In this document: in pieces, positions 29,892 through 42,576 of the stretch
Numbering within the stretch: the first letter of the stretch is position 1
How the letters are laid out: the number at the start of each line of letters is the position of its first letter
From: Burkholderia humptydooensis
Lineage (GTDB): Bacteria > Pseudomonadota > Gammaproteobacteria > Burkholderiales > Burkholderiaceae
Assembly (NCBI RefSeq): GCF_001513745.1
Contig: NZ_CP013380.1
Location: forward strand, 2,604,001-2,668,000
Direction of reading: 5' to 3'
Length of the DNA: 64,000 bases
The notes under the pieces: model-generated
Seen by the model: only the letters and a program-made list of their open reading frames with translations
What the model was told of the DNA's origin: nothing
Databases searched by the model: none
Translations under genes and position numbers: made by a program

Positions 29892-30028
29892 ACGGGTCTT
29901 ATTGGCGCGGCTTTCGGCCCCGAGGGGCCCAAGCCGCGATTTTACGTGGTTTCGGCACGCCGCCGCGGAAAAGCTTCGTCGCTCGTCCCGGCCCGCCGCC
30001 GTCAATTTGATTCGAATTCCTCATTCCG

Positions 30029-30574
30029 ATGCCCGCCCTTTCGCTTTCCCCCGCCGAGCGCTCCGCGCTGCGTTCCGAAGCCCATGCGCTCAAGCCCGTC
30101 GTGCTGATCGGCGCCGAAGGGCTGACCGACGCCGTGCTCGCCGAGATCGAGGTCCACCTCGCCGCGCACCAGTTGATCAAGATCCGCGTGTTCGGCGACG
30201 AACGCGACGAGCGCGTCGCGATCTACGACGAAATCTGCGATCGCCTGAACGCCGCGCCGATCCAGCACATCGGCAAGCTGCTCGTGATCTGGAAGCCCGA
30301 GCAGGCCGAAGCGGCGCCGCAGCGCGGCCGCCGCGGCATGCCGAGCGCGCGCGAGGCGGCCCGCGCGGGCGCCGCGCAGCCCGAGGCCGCGAAGGGCCGC
30401 GCGCCGCGCGTCGTCAAGGTGATCAAGCAATCGCCCAACGCGCCCGCCGTGCGCCGGCCGAAGCCGCAGGCCGTTCGCGTGCTCGGCAACGAGCGCGTGA
30501 CGGCAGGCGGCAACGTGAAGCGCGCGAAAAAGCGCCAGTCGAGCGCGAAGCGCCAGCATCAGAACGAGAAGTGA
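30029..30574 (+). CDS. yhbY: YhbY-family RNA-binding protein with long basic tail
   Basis: A CRM-domain protein associated with pre-50S ribosomes. Residues 1-95 are the CRM/YhbY fold: LSPAERSALRSEAHALKPVVLIGAEGLTDAVLAEIEVHL, then LIKIRVFG and the GKLLVIWKP strand. The family's bacterial members are normally about 97 residues; this one has 181. The extra 85 residues are low-complexity, rich in Ala, Arg, Lys and Gln and end KRAKKRQSSAKRQHQNEK, a probable disordered RNA-binding tail. The usual rlmE/ftsH neighbourhood is kept. Confidence 0.9.
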   Translation: MPALSLSPAERSALRSEAHALKPVVLIGAEGLTDAVLAEIEVHLAAHQLIKIRVFGDERDERVAIYDEICDRLNAAPIQHIGKLLVIWKPEQAEAAPQRGRRGMPSAREAARAGAAQPEAAKGRAPRVVKVIKQSPNAPAVRRPKPQAVRVLGNERVTAGGNVKRAKKRQSSAKRQHQNEK

Positions 30575-30655
30575 TCGCCGCCGGGCGCGTCGCGCGGCCG
30601 GATCGGCCCGTCGGCGGGCCCGCGCACCGACGCGCGCAGGCCGCGCTCCGCAGGC

Positions 30656-31159
30656 TCAGGCGCGCCGCTCGCCGCCGAGCGGGCTCGTGCCGCCCTGCCC
30701 CGGCAGCCGCCAGATCAGCCACACGCCGACGAGGCTCTCGACGAGATAGAAGAAGCTCGATATGCCGTGCAGCAGCGCGAAGCGCCCTGCATACGCGGTA
30801 TGGCCGACATCCGTGCCCGCCTCGAGCGCGGCGACGCGCAGCGCGTTCATGAACGGCTGCAGCGCGAAATAGCCGACGAGCACGCAGCCGAGCATCGCCG
30901 CGAGCAGCCAGCGCAGCCGCCGGTACGCGTCGTGGCCGCGCCGCACGAGCAGATTCGACAAGCCGATCAGCAACACGCCGCACACCACGCCGATCGTCGC
31001 CTCGATGCTGAACAGGCGCGCGGCGACGGAACCCGCCGTCGCCCGGTCGAGCGTCGCGAACAGCACCGGCGCGACCGCGTAGCCGATCGTCAGCAGGCTG
31101 CCGACCCAGACCGTCGCCAACAGGCGAAAGAGGCGATGCGGCGCCGCGGAACCGGCCAT
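30656..31159 (-). CDS. DUF4149 membrane protein
   Basis: A 167-residue protein of a family found in Proteobacteria and related to eukaryotic TMEM205. Four hydrophobic segments are visible: near residues 11-35 (WVGSLLTIGYAVAPVLFA), 50-68, 85-105 and 130-153. No function is established. Its ATG overlaps the greA stop codon by one base, so it is translated from the same message, and it converges with yhbY. Confidence 0.82.
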   Translation of the reverse strand: MAGSAAPHRLFRLLATVWVGSLLTIGYAVAPVLFATLDRATAGSVAARLFSIEATIGVVCGVLLIGLSNLLVRRGHDAYRRLRWLLAAMLGCVLVGYFALQPFMNALRVAALEAGTDVGHTAYAGRFALLHGISSFFYLVESLVGVWLIWRLPGQGGTSPLGGERRA

Positions 31160-31635
31160 CAGATGTACAGCACCGAGATGATTTCGTACTCGCGCACGCC
31201 GCTCGGCGCCTGCACCGCCGCGACGTCGCCTTCGGACTTGCCGATCAGCGCGCGCGCGATCGGCGAGCTGACCGAAATCAGGCCGTGATCGAGATCGGCT
31301 TCGTCGTCGCCGACGATCTGATACTTGACCGTGTCGCCCGTCTCGAGATCCTCGAGCTCGACCGTCGCGGCGAACACCACACGGCCGTCGGCATCGACGA
31401 CCGTCGGATCGATGATCTGCGCAGCCGACAGCTTCGATTCGATTTCTGCGATGCGACCCTCGATGAAACCTTGCTTTTCCTTCGCGGCATCGTATTCGGC
31501 GTTCTCGGACAAGTCACCCTGCGCGCGCGCCTCGGCGATCGCGTTGATGACGGCCGGCCGCTCGACAGACTTCAGGCGCTGCAGTTCATCGCGCAGTTGA
31601 TCTGCGCCACGCTTCGTCAACGGAATGGTGCTCAT
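31159..31635 (-). CDS. greA: transcription elongation factor GreA
   Basis: Rescues backtracked RNA polymerase by stimulating RNA cleavage. The 158-residue protein has the N-terminal coiled coil ([16 protein letters not shown] to [11 protein letters not shown]) with the acidic tip [13 protein letters not shown] that enters the polymerase channel, and the C-terminal globular domain ([17 protein letters not shown]). Standard length. It lies downstream of carB behind a strong terminator and upstream of the DUF4149 gene. Confidence 0.96.
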   Translation of the reverse strand: MSTIPLTKRGADQLRDELQRLKSVERPAVINAIAEARAQGDLSENAEYDAAKEKQGFIEGRIAEIESKLSAAQIIDPTVVDADGRVVFAATVELEDLETGDTVKYQIVGDDEADLDHGLISVSSPIARALIGKSEGDVAAVQAPSGVREYEIISVLYI

Positions 31636-31674
31636 AAACGACTCAATAGCTAAAAACGGCCATATAAAAAATCA

Positions 31675-31723
31675 CCGCGATTAAGCGCATTTCCGAAACA
31701 TCGGAAACGCCGCTTAATCGCGG
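31675..31723 (-). terminator. strong intrinsic terminator after carB
   Basis: A long stem: CCGCGATTAAGCG pairs with CGCTTAATCGCGG and TTTCCGA with TCGGAAA across a small internal loop, ending in loop AACA. On the minus strand it is followed by TGATTTTTTATAT. It closes the carA-lysE-carB unit and isolates greA. Confidence 0.93.
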
Positions 31724-31753
31724 CACGAATTGCTTCGACAGGTAACTGGAGGC

Positions 31754-35008
<3,255 letters not shown>

Positions 35009-35060
35009 GGCTCTTGGGATTCAAAAAAATAATCGTTGATGCGCGATCCGCGAACGGCGC

Positions 35061-35720
35061 TCAGCTCATTGTCGCGAGCGCGAGCTTCACGGAAAAGCCG
35101 ACGAACAGGCCGCCCACGCCGCCCGACGCGCCCGCCGCGAGCTTGCGGCGGCGGCGGAAGTGATCGGCGAGGCGCGCGCCCGTGAAGATCAGCGTGCTCA
35201 GATACACGAAGCTCGCGAGTTGCGCGATCGCGCCCAGCACGACGAACGTCAGCGCCGGATGCGCGTAGGCCGGATCGACGAACTGGATGAAGAACGAGAT
35301 GAAGAACAGGATCGCCTTCGGATTCAGGAGGCTCACGACGAGCGCCTTGCGAAACGGCCGCTCGCCGTCGACCGCGCGCGGCGCATCGGCGCCCGCGTCA
35401 GCGGGCCGCGCGAGCTTGCGCCACGCGCCGCGCAGCATGCCGAGCCCGATGTACAGCAGGTACGCGGCGCCGCCGTACTTGACGACCGAGAACAGCAGCG
35501 GGTTCGCCTTCAGGAGCGACGCGACGCCCGCGGCGGACAGCACCATCAGCACGGTGTCGCCAAGGAACACGCCGCACGCGGCGCGGTAGCCGGCTCTCAC
35601 GCCGCGCTGCGCGGCGAGCGACAGCACATACATCGAGTTCGGCCCCGGCAGCAGAATGATGAACACCACGCCGAACACGTAGGTCCAGAGATCCGTGATG
35701 CCGAGTGCGTGACCGAACAT
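35061..35720 (-). CDS. LysE/RhtB-family amino acid exporter
   Basis: A 219-residue inner-membrane exporter closest in style to LeuE (leucine efflux). It has the family opening GVVFIILLPGPNSMYVLS with the conserved PGPN, a GRxxGxxxACGVFLGD-type segment (RAGYRAACGVFLGDTVLMVL) and NPKAILFFISFF, with about six hydrophobic segments. It sits inside the carAB operon, 31 nt after carA and 52 nt before carB, so it should be expressed with carbamoyl-phosphate synthesis. Substrate not readable from the sequence. Confidence 0.88.
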   Translation of the reverse strand: MFGHALGITDLWTYVFGVVFIILLPGPNSMYVLSLAAQRGVRAGYRAACGVFLGDTVLMVLSAAGVASLLKANPLLFSVVKYGGAAYLLYIGLGMLRGAWRKLARPADAGADAPRAVDGERPFRKALVVSLLNPKAILFFISFFIQFVDPAYAHPALTFVVLGAIAQLASFVYLSTLIFTGARLADHFRRRRKLAAGASGGVGGLFVGFSVKLALATMS

Positions 35721-35751
35721 GATGCGAGACTCCGTAACCGATGCGATGGGC

Positions 35752-36897
35752 TCAGGCGCTGCGTGTCTTCGCCGCGTCCATCAGCGCGGTGAAGCGGTCG
35801 AACAGATAGCCGATGTCGTGCGGGCCGGGCGATGCTTCCGGGTGGCCCTGGAAGCAGAACGCGGGCTTGTCGGTCAGCTCGAAGCCCTGCAGCGTGCCGT
35901 CGAACAGCGAGACGTGCGTCGCGCGCGCGTTCGCGGGCAGCGAATCGGCGTCGACCGCGAAGCCGTGGTTCTGCGACGTGATCACGACGCGGCCGTTCGC
36001 GAGATCCTTCACCGGATGGTTCGCGCCATGGTGGCCCGTCTTCATCTTGAGCGTCTTCGCGCCGACCGCGAGGCCCATGATCTGGTGGCCGAGGCAGATG
36101 CCGAAGGTCGGCACGCCGCGCTCGATGAATTCCTTCGTCGCGGCGATCGCGTAGTCGCACGGTTCCGGATCGCCCGGGCCGTTCGACAGGAAGATGCCGT
36201 CCGGATTGAGCGCGAGCGCTTCGGCCGCGCTCGATTGCGCCGGCAGCACGGTCACGTGGCAGCCGCGCTCGGCGAGCATGCGCAGGATGTTGTATTTCAC
36301 GCCGAAGTCGAACGCGACGACACGGTAGCGCGGCGTCTCCTGCATCCCGTAGCCGCTGCCGAGGCGCCACTCGCTCTGCTTCCACTCGAACGGCTTCGCC
36401 GTCGACACGACCTTCGCGAGGTCCATCCCCGCGAGCCCCGGGAACGAGCGCGCGAGCGCGAGCGCCTTCGATTCGTCGTCGGAGCCCGTCAGGATGCAGC
36501 CGTTCTGCGCGCCCTTGTCGCGCAGGATGCGGGTCAGCTTGCGGGTGTCGATGCCCGCGATCGCGACGACGCCTTCGTCGCGCAGATAATCGCCGAGCGT
36601 GCTCGCCATCCGGAAGTTCGACGCGAGCGCGGGCAGATCGCGCACGATGAGGCCGGCGGCATGGACTTTCGTCGCTTCGACGTCCTCGGCGTTCACGCCG
36701 ACGTTGCCGATGTGCGGATAGGTCAGCGTGACGATCTGGCGCGCATAGCTCGGATCCGTGAGGATTTCCTGATAGCCGGTGATCGCGGTGTTGAACACGA
36801 CTTCGCCGATCGTATGGCCGGCCGCGCCGATCGAATAACCACGAAAGACCGTGCCGTCGGCGAGTGCGAGCAAAGCGGGAGAAAAAGACGGCAACAC
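35752..36897 (-). CDS. carA: carbamoyl-phosphate synthase small subunit
   Basis: The glutamine amidotransferase subunit that passes ammonia to CarB. The 381-residue protein has an N-terminal CarA domain ([31 protein letters not shown]) and a class I glutaminase domain: [12 protein letters not shown], nucleophile Cys in [11 protein letters not shown] and the [12 protein letters not shown]is-Glu pair. The start is GTG at 36897, with AAGGAG six bases upstream on the minus strand; the following TTG is an alternative. First gene of the unit. Confidence 0.95.
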   Translation of the reverse strand: MLPSFSPALLALADGTVFRGYSIGAAGHTIGEVVFNTAITGYQEILTDPSYARQIVTLTYPHIGNVGVNAEDVEATKVHAAGLIVRDLPALASNFRMASTLGDYLRDEGVVAIAGIDTRKLTRILRDKGAQNGCILTGSDDESKALALARSFPGLAGMDLAKVVSTAKPFEWKQSEWRLGSGYGMQETPRYRVVAFDFGVKYNILRMLAERGCHVTVLPAQSSAAEALALNPDGIFLSNGPGDPEPCDYAIAATKEFIERGVPTFGICLGHQIMGLAVGAKTLKMKTGHHGANHPVKDLANGRVVITSQNHGFAVDADSLPANARATHVSLFDGTLQGFELTDKPAFCFQGHPEASPGPHDIGYLFDRFTALMDAAKTRSA

Positions 36898-37135
36898 GGG
36901 GGGCTCCTTGGGGGACACCCTTGCCGCCGACCTGTCTATCCTGCCGCGCGCTCGCGGGCCGCGTGACGCATCACGCGCGCGTGGGCGCTTTCGCGCGCGG
37001 GCTTGCGGTCGAGCGCGAAACGGCGCGCGCAGGCGCGGGTTTCGCGGCATCGCCTGCGTCAAGCGGCGTGCGGCGGACGAACGGGATGAAGGAGGTAGGC
37101 GCTAGGGTGCGAGGTTGATTAGCACAAACTTTCAA

Positions 37136-37165
37136 ATTATAGCGTGAAATTGGCCTCATCTTCAA
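37136..37165 (-). promoter_or_regulatory. carA promoter
   Basis: On the minus strand TTGAAG (37160-37165), an 18-base spacer and a perfect TATAAT (37136-37141). Transcription from about 37128 would give carA a long leader of roughly 230 nt. That leader (36898-37128) is arginine-codon-rich in several frames but shows no clear attenuator, and the remainder of the gap up to 37312 holds no gene. Confidence 0.75.
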
Positions 37166-37312
37166 TCGATCAGCGCACTTCCCGCGCGCTTCGCGCCAGC
37201 CGGGCGGAACTCGGCTGCGCGAAGCGCCGAGCCGGCGCGGCTCGCCTCCCCTCTTTCAGTGTCGCTTGGTTGTATGCGGCGACGATCGATTCGTCAAGCC
37301 GATATTCATTCC

Positions 37313-38542
37313 TCAGCCGATTCGCGCTGCCGGCCTGTCGAGCGCGCGATCGGGCAGCACGTACCAGACCGCGCTCGCGATCTGCAGCGCGACGAGCGCG
37401 CCCCAGGCGCTCAGGTGCGCCGCGGCCGGATAATGCCCGGCCTGCGTCGGCCAATGCGACAGCACCGCGCCCACGCCGACCTGAAAGCCGAAGATCAGCG
37501 CGAAGATGACGAGGGTGAGCGTCGTGTTCGCGCGACCGATCAGGTGCACGGGAAAGTATTCGGCCAGCGCGGCGTAGCTCAGAATGCCGACGCCTCCGAA
37601 TACGCCGTACGCCGCCCACAGCACCGTGGCGGGCAGCGGCGCGCGCAGCATGATCGCGAGCTGGGTCGCGACGAAAAGCGCCATCCCGAGCCCGCAGAAC
37701 GCGTACAGCGATACGCCGCGCCGCTCGAGCCCGCGCGCCGCCGCGCCGAAGCCGACGCAGCCCGCCATCATCGCGAAGCCGAGCACCGACACGAGCGCAG
37801 CCGCGTCGCGCGGCGCGAAGCCGCTCACATCGCGCAGGTACGCGCCGACCCACAGCGACTGCATCGCGTAGAACACGCCCTGCGTGGCGACCGAGAACGA
37901 AGCGATCTTCCAGAAGGTCCGGTTCGTGACGATCCGCCAGGTGCCCGCGAATTGCTCGGCGACGCTCGCGTCGTGGCGGCCTGCCTGCGCGTCAGGGGCG
38001 AACGCCCACAACGCGGCCGCGACCGCCGCCGTGAACGCGCCGAGCCCCGCGCACACCGCGCGCCAGCCGGCGAAGCCGAGCAGCCATTCGAGCGGCGAGC
38101 CGACCGCGACGCCGCCCAGGCCGCCCACCGCCATCACGAAGCCGTTCAGAAGCGGCAGCCTGGCGACCGGGAAATGCTGCGCGAGCGCCTTGAACGCACC
38201 GCCGAGGCACACCGACACGCCGACGCCGATCAACAGCCGCCCCACCATCATCGCGCCGATGTCGTGCGCGGCGCCGAACACCCATGCGCCCGCCGCCGCG
38301 ACGAGCAGCAACGCGGCGCTCACGCGGCGCGGGCCGTAGCGGTCGAGCAGCACGCCGGCCGGAATCTGCGCGCAGGCGAAGCCGAGGAAATAGAGACTCG
38401 TCAGCAGCCCGAGATCGGCGGCGGACAGACCGAGGTCGCGCGTGATGAGCGGCGCGAAGCCGAGATTCACGCCACGAAAGACATACGAAACGAAGTAGCC
38501 GATCGCGAACAGCGCGAACACGCGAAATTGCACGAGGGACAT
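37313..38542 (-). CDS. MFS transporter
   Basis: A 409-residue major facilitator with about 12 hydrophobic segments. The first half has the loop motif LLDRYGPRRVSAALLL (the DRxGxR-type motif A) and the opening RVFALFAIGYFVSYVFRGVNLGFAPLI, a style seen in NarK/hexuronate-like and other anion-type carriers. The substrate cannot be assigned. I take the ATG at 38542 as start; the TTG just before it is not needed. It is a separate unit: the mltD terminator lies upstream and the carA promoter downstream. Confidence 0.83.
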   Translation of the reverse strand: MSLVQFRVFALFAIGYFVSYVFRGVNLGFAPLITRDLGLSAADLGLLTSLYFLGFACAQIPAGVLLDRYGPRRVSAALLLVAAAGAWVFGAAHDIGAMMVGRLLIGVGVSVCLGGAFKALAQHFPVARLPLLNGFVMAVGGLGGVAVGSPLEWLLGFAGWRAVCAGLGAFTAAVAAALWAFAPDAQAGRHDASVAEQFAGTWRIVTNRTFWKIASFSVATQGVFYAMQSLWVGAYLRDVSGFAPRDAAALVSVLGFAMMAGCVGFGAAARGLERRGVSLYAFCGLGMALFVATQLAIMLRAPLPATVLWAAYGVFGGVGILSYAALAEYFPVHLIGRANTTLTLVIFALIFGFQVGVGAVLSHWPTQAGHYPAAAHLSAWGALVALQIASAVWYVLPDRALDRPAARIG

Positions 38543-38600
38543 CAACGGTCACCGGTAAAGCGCCGGCCGACGAACCGACGGCGACGCGCACAAACGAAAA

Positions 38601-38622
38601 CGCCGTCACCTGGGTGACGGCG
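38601..38622 (-). terminator. intrinsic terminator after mltD
   Basis: CGCCGTCACC and GGTGACGGCG form a perfect 10-bp stem with a two-base centre, followed on the minus strand by TTTTCGTTTG. It lies about 70 nt past the mltD stop. Confidence 0.85.
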
Positions 38623-38689
38623 TCCGGCGATGATAGTCGATTGCGCGCCGGCGGCCGGAAAGCCCCCGCGGCGCGCGCGCCCTTTCGTC

Positions 38690-40285
38690 TTACTTCTTCT
38701 TCGCCGTCTTGCGGCTCGAGGTCTTGGCGGGCGCGGCCTTCGCGCCGCTCTTCGCCGCGGCCTTCGCCGACGGCTTCGCGGCGACGGGCGCCACCTTGCG
38801 GCCGCGGCTCGACGCCTTGCCGCCCGTATGCAGGCTCGCGCGCTCGATGTGGCCGCCCGCGACCGACGTCGCGATCCGCTCGGGCCCGGGCTCGGCCGGC
38901 ACCGCGCGGCCGACGGGCACGTGCAGCACCATCGTCTGGCCCGGCATCACGACCGCGCGGCGCGTGCGGTTCCATCCGCGAAGCTGCGCGACCGACACGC
39001 CGTAGCGGCTCGCGAGCGCCTCCATCGACTGCTTGCGGCGCACGCGGATCAGCATCTTGCGCGTATCCGGCACGTCCGGCTCCATCGCGAGCACGCCGTT
39101 CTCGGCGACGTCGGCGCTGATGTCCTCGTCGTCGTCATCGGTGCGCGGCACGACGATCGTCGAGCCGGGCTTCAACCGCATGCCGGCCGGAATCTTGTTC
39201 ACCTGCATCAGCGTGTCCGCGTCGACGCCGATCTTCTCCGCGATCGCGGCGGGCCGCGCGCGCTCGGTGACGGTGTACGCGGTCCACGACGACAGTTGGC
39301 CGTCGTACGACTTCAGGCTCTTCTCGAACGCCGACGCGTTGTCGAACGGCAGCAGGATCTGCGGCTGCGTCGCGCCGAGGATCACGGGCTTCGAGAACGA
39401 CGGGTTGAGCGACTTGAATTCGTCGAGCGGCAGATTCGCGAGCTTCGCGGCGACCGTCACGTCGATGTCGCGCGACGTCGTGACCGTCACGAAATACGGG
39501 TGGTTCGGAATCTCCGGCAGCGCGAGGCCGTACTGCTGCGGGTTCATCACGATGTTCTTGACCGCCTGCAGCTTCGGCACGTAGTTGCGCGTCTCGTTCG
39601 GCATCCGCAGGCTCTGGTAATCGGTCGGCAGGCCGGCCGCCTGGTTGCGCGCGATCGCGCGCTGCAGGTTGCCCTCGCCCCAGTTGTACGCGGCGAGCGC
39701 GAGATACCAGTCGCCGAACATGTCGTGCAGGCGCGACAGGTAATCGAGCGCGGCGCTCGTCGACGCGAGCACGTCGCGCCGCTCGTCCTGCCACATGTTG
39801 CGCTTCAGGTTGAACGTGCGCCCCGTGGCCGGCATGAACTGCCACATCCCCGCCGCCTTCGCGACGGACAGCGCCTGCGGGTTGTACGCCGATTCGATGA
39901 ACGGCAGCAGCGCGAGCTCGGTGGGCATGTGGCGCGACTCGAGCTCCTCGACGATGTGATACAGGTACTTCTGCGAGCGCTCGGTCATCCGCTGCACGTA
40001 GTCGGGACGCTGCGCGTACCAGGACGCCTGCATGTCGACGAGGTCGCTCTGCAGATCGGGCATCTGGAAGCCGCGGCGGATGCGCGCCCAGAGATCGCTG
40101 TCGGCGGTGGTGAGGTCGCCGACCGATTGCTTGTCGACGTCGACGGTTTCTTTTGCGGAAGCAGACTTGCGCAAGTAGTCCGAAGCGGCTTGCGGGTCGG
40201 AGGCTGCGGGATTTTGGGCAGTCGGCCCGGTGCCCGCGCACGCGGCGAGCGTCAGGACCAATAGCGCACTGAGGAGGAATCGCAT
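38690..40285 (-). CDS. mltD: membrane-bound lytic murein transglycosylase D
   Basis: Outer-membrane lipoprotein that cleaves peptidoglycan glycan strands. The 531-residue protein has a lipobox ending LAAC (Cys16), a soluble lytic transglycosylase domain at about residues 105-225 (catalytic Glu in LLPFIESAYNPQALS, then AAGMWQFMPATGR and LALAAYNWGEGN), two LysM repeats toward the C-terminus (about 325-370 and 395-440) and a Lys/Ala-rich tail ending TAKKK. The ATG at 40285 directly precedes the signal peptide. Next to gloB on the same strand (152 nt gap), the order seen in E. coli. Confidence 0.93.
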   Translation of the reverse strand: MRFLLSALLVLTLAACAGTGPTAQNPAASDPQAASDYLRKSASAKETVDVDKQSVGDLTTADSDLWARIRRGFQMPDLQSDLVDMQASWYAQRPDYVQRMTERSQKYLYHIVEELESRHMPTELALLPFIESAYNPQALSVAKAAGMWQFMPATGRTFNLKRNMWQDERRDVLASTSAALDYLSRLHDMFGDWYLALAAYNWGEGNLQRAIARNQAAGLPTDYQSLRMPNETRNYVPKLQAVKNIVMNPQQYGLALPEIPNHPYFVTVTTSRDIDVTVAAKLANLPLDEFKSLNPSFSKPVILGATQPQILLPFDNASAFEKSLKSYDGQLSSWTAYTVTERARPAAIAEKIGVDADTLMQVNKIPAGMRLKPGSTIVVPRTDDDDEDISADVAENGVLAMEPDVPDTRKMLIRVRRKQSMEALASRYGVSVAQLRGWNRTRRAVVMPGQTMVLHVPVGRAVPAEPGPERIATSVAGGHIERASLHTGGKASSRGRKVAPVAAKPSAKAAAKSGAKAAPAKTSSRKTAKKK

Positions 40286-40437
40286 GAAAATCTCGGCTTC
40301 CAACGGCTGGAAATTGCAGGCGATAGTACGAAAGTGCGTGCTTCGCGTCAATAAAAAGGCCGAAAAAACCCGCTAAATCGGATATTTGGGGCCGATTCTC
40401 CAGATTCCGGTTGAGCTTGACCCGACTGTCCGCGAGC

Positions 40438-41244
40438 TCAACGAAAACGGTTTTTCCACTCCCGCATCAGCGTGAATGCCGCGAGCCGGTCGGGCGCCGC
40501 CTCGTGCAATTGCGTTTCGAGCGTCGCGCGGATTGACGGGCTGTCCGCGCGCAGGAACGGGTTCACCGCGCGCTCGTGCGCGATCGTCGTCGGCAGCGTC
40601 GGCTCGTGGCGCGCGCGGCGCGCGAGCGCTTCGTCGCGCCACGCGGCGAGCGCCGCGTTCTCCGGCTCGCACGCGAGCGCGAACTGGATGTTCGACAGCG
40701 TGTACTCGTGCGCGCAATGCACGCGCGTGTCGCCCGGCAGCGCCGCGAGCGCGTCGAGCGACGCGAGCATCTGCGCAGGCGTGCCCTCGAAGAGGCGCCC
40801 GCAGCCGCACGAGAACAGCGTATCGCCGCAAAAGAGGTGTGGCGCGGCGTTGCCCGGCCCGGCCGGCTGGAAGTACGCGATATGGCCGCGCGTGTGGCCC
40901 GGCACGTCGATCACGTCGAACTCGAGCGCGGGCGAACCGATGCGCACGCGCTCGCCGCCCGTCACGCGGCGCGTGATGTGCTCGATCGCCTCGTGCGCGG
41001 GGCCGAACACCGCGAGCGGCTCGCCTTCGCGCGCGGTCGCGAGCAACTCGGCCACTCCGCCGACGTGGTCGCGATGGTGGTGCGTGAGTAAAATAGCGGT
41101 CAGCCGCCAGCCTCGCGCGTCGAGATGGCGGCGCACCGGCGCGGCTTCGCCCGGATCGACGGCGACCGCTTGGCGGCCATCCGACACGAGCCAGATGTAG
41201 TTGTCGTCGAATGCCGGCACCGGCACGTATTCCAGCTCGTTCAT
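40438..41244 (-). CDS. gloB: hydroxyacylglutathione hydrolase (glyoxalase II)
   Basis: Hydrolyses S-lactoylglutathione in methylglyoxal detoxification. The 268-residue protein is a metallo-beta-lactamase-fold enzyme: PAFDDNYIW at the start, the dinuclear metal motif THHHRDHVGG, DVPGHTRGHIAYF, FCGDTLFSCGCGRLFEG and HCAHEYTLSN, with a C-terminal glutathione-binding region (NPFLR). It is divergent from the methyltransferase gene, only 20 nt between start codons, so the promoters must overlap the two coding starts. Confidence 0.95.
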   Translation of the reverse strand: MNELEYVPVPAFDDNYIWLVSDGRQAVAVDPGEAAPVRRHLDARGWRLTAILLTHHHRDHVGGVAELLATAREGEPLAVFGPAHEAIEHITRRVTGGERVRIGSPALEFDVIDVPGHTRGHIAYFQPAGPGNAAPHLFCGDTLFSCGCGRLFEGTPAQMLASLDALAALPGDTRVHCAHEYTLSNIQFALACEPENAALAAWRDEALARRARHEPTLPTTIAHERAVNPFLRADSPSIRATLETQLHEAAPDRLAAFTLMREWKNRFR

Positions 41245-41264
41245 GGGCGCGCAATCACCGAGAT

Positions 41265-42077
41265 ATGTCTGACCGTTCGATTATAGACTGGCCCGCCTGG
41301 ACCGACTCCCCGCCCGGGCGCTACGTGCTCGGCTGGGAGCAGGCGCAGCTCGACCGCACCGTGTCCGACGTGTTCGGCTTCCACGCGCTGCAGCTCGGGC
41401 TGCCACAGCTCGACGCGCTGCGCGAGAACCGCATGCCGTGCCGCGGCCTCGTGCTCGATCCGGCGAGCGGCGCGAGCGCGCCCTATCATTATCCGTGGGC
41501 GCGCGAGGCGCGCAGCGCCGAGCACGCGCCCGCCGGGCGCAGCACCGTGTGGTGCGACCTGCTCGATCTGCCGTTCGAGTCGCAAAGCGTCGATCTGATC
41601 GTGATGCCGCACACGCTCGAGTTCACGTCCGATCCGCATCGGCTGTTGCGCGAAGCCGAGCGCGTGCTGATGCCTGAAGGCCAGCTCGTGATCACGGGCT
41701 TCAATTCGCTGAGCCTCTGGGGCGCGCGGCATTCGGTCGGCAAGATGGCAAGGCGGCCGTTCGTCCCCGCGACGCGCGACCAGATCACCTTCATCCGGCT
41801 GAAGGACTGGATCAAGCTGCTCGGTTTCGATCTCGAGCGCGGCCGCTTCGGCTGCTACCGGCCGCCGCTCGCCACCGACAAGTGGCTGTCCCGCTACGCG
41901 TTCATGGAGGCCGCGGGCGACCGCTGGTGGCCGATCTTCGGCGCCGTCTACATGGTGACGGCGATCAAGCGCGTGCGCGGAATGCGGCTCGTCGGCCCGA
42001 TCAAGATGAAGAAGCCGGTGCGCGCGCCGGGCCTCACGCCCGCCGCCACCCCGACCACCCACCAAGAACATTCATGA
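41265..42077 (+). CDS. class I SAM-dependent methyltransferase
   Basis: A 270-residue protein with a methyltransferase type 11-like core: [38 protein letters not shown] is the acidic loop and motif region, followed by [15 protein letters not shown]. The usual glycine-rich first motif is poorly kept, so the cofactor site is unusual. This family is conserved between gloB and rnhA in many Betaproteobacteria; its substrate is unknown. Its last codons overlap the rnhA start by four bases (ATGA), coupling their translation. Confidence 0.82.
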   Translation: MSDRSIIDWPAWTDSPPGRYVLGWEQAQLDRTVSDVFGFHALQLGLPQLDALRENRMPCRGLVLDPASGASAPYHYPWAREARSAEHAPAGRSTVWCDLLDLPFESQSVDLIVMPHTLEFTSDPHRLLREAERVLMPEGQLVITGFNSLSLWGARHSVGKMARRPFVPATRDQITFIRLKDWIKLLGFDLERGRFGCYRPPLATDKWLSRYAFMEAAGDRWWPIFGAVYMVTAIKRVRGMRLVGPIKMKKPVRAPGLTPAATPTTHQEHS

Positions 42078-42520
42078 CGTTGCAAACCATCGACATCTAT
42101 ACCGACGGCGCCTGCAAGGGCAACCCCGGCCCCGGCGGCTGGGGCGCGCTGCTGCGCTACGGCACGCAGGAGAAGGAACTCTTCGGCGGCGAAGCCGGCA
42201 CGACCAACAACCGGATGGAGCTCACTGCGGTGATCGCCGCGCTCGCGGCGCTCAAGCGCCCGTGCAAGGTGGTCGTCCACACCGATTCGCAGTACGTGCA
42301 AAAAGGCATCAGCGAATGGATCCACGGCTGGAAAAAGAAAGGCTGGGTGACGGCCGCGAAGACGCCCGTGAAGAACGCGGACCTCTGGCAGCGGCTCGAC
42401 GCGCTCGTCGCGCAGCATGACGTCGAATGGCGCTGGGTAAAGGGGCACGCCGGCCATCCGGAGAACGAGCGCGCGGACGCGCTCGCGAACCGCGGCGTCG
42501 AATCGCTCGCGCAGGCATGA
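42074..42520 (+). CDS. rnhA: ribonuclease HI
   Basis: Degrades the RNA strand of RNA-DNA hybrids. The 148-residue protein has all catalytic acids: Asp in [17 protein letters not shown], Glu in [13 protein letters not shown], Asp in [13 protein letters not shown] and the late [12 protein letters not shown], plus the basic handle region ([11 protein letters not shown]) and the WVKGHAGH motif. Begins inside the stop of the methyltransferase gene; dnaQ follows after 56 nt, a conserved rnhA-dnaQ neighbourhood. Confidence 0.97.
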   Translation: MTLQTIDIYTDGACKGNPGPGGWGALLRYGTQEKELFGGEAGTTNNRMELTAVIAALAALKRPCKVVVHTDSQYVQKGISEWIHGWKKKGWVTAAKTPVKNADLWQRLDALVAQHDVEWRWVKGHAGHPENERADALANRGVESLAQA

Positions 42521-42576
42521 GCCCGCTCGCGCCCCTCTTTCCGCTTCACGACTGACTCGAATTCCGTATTCCCGAC

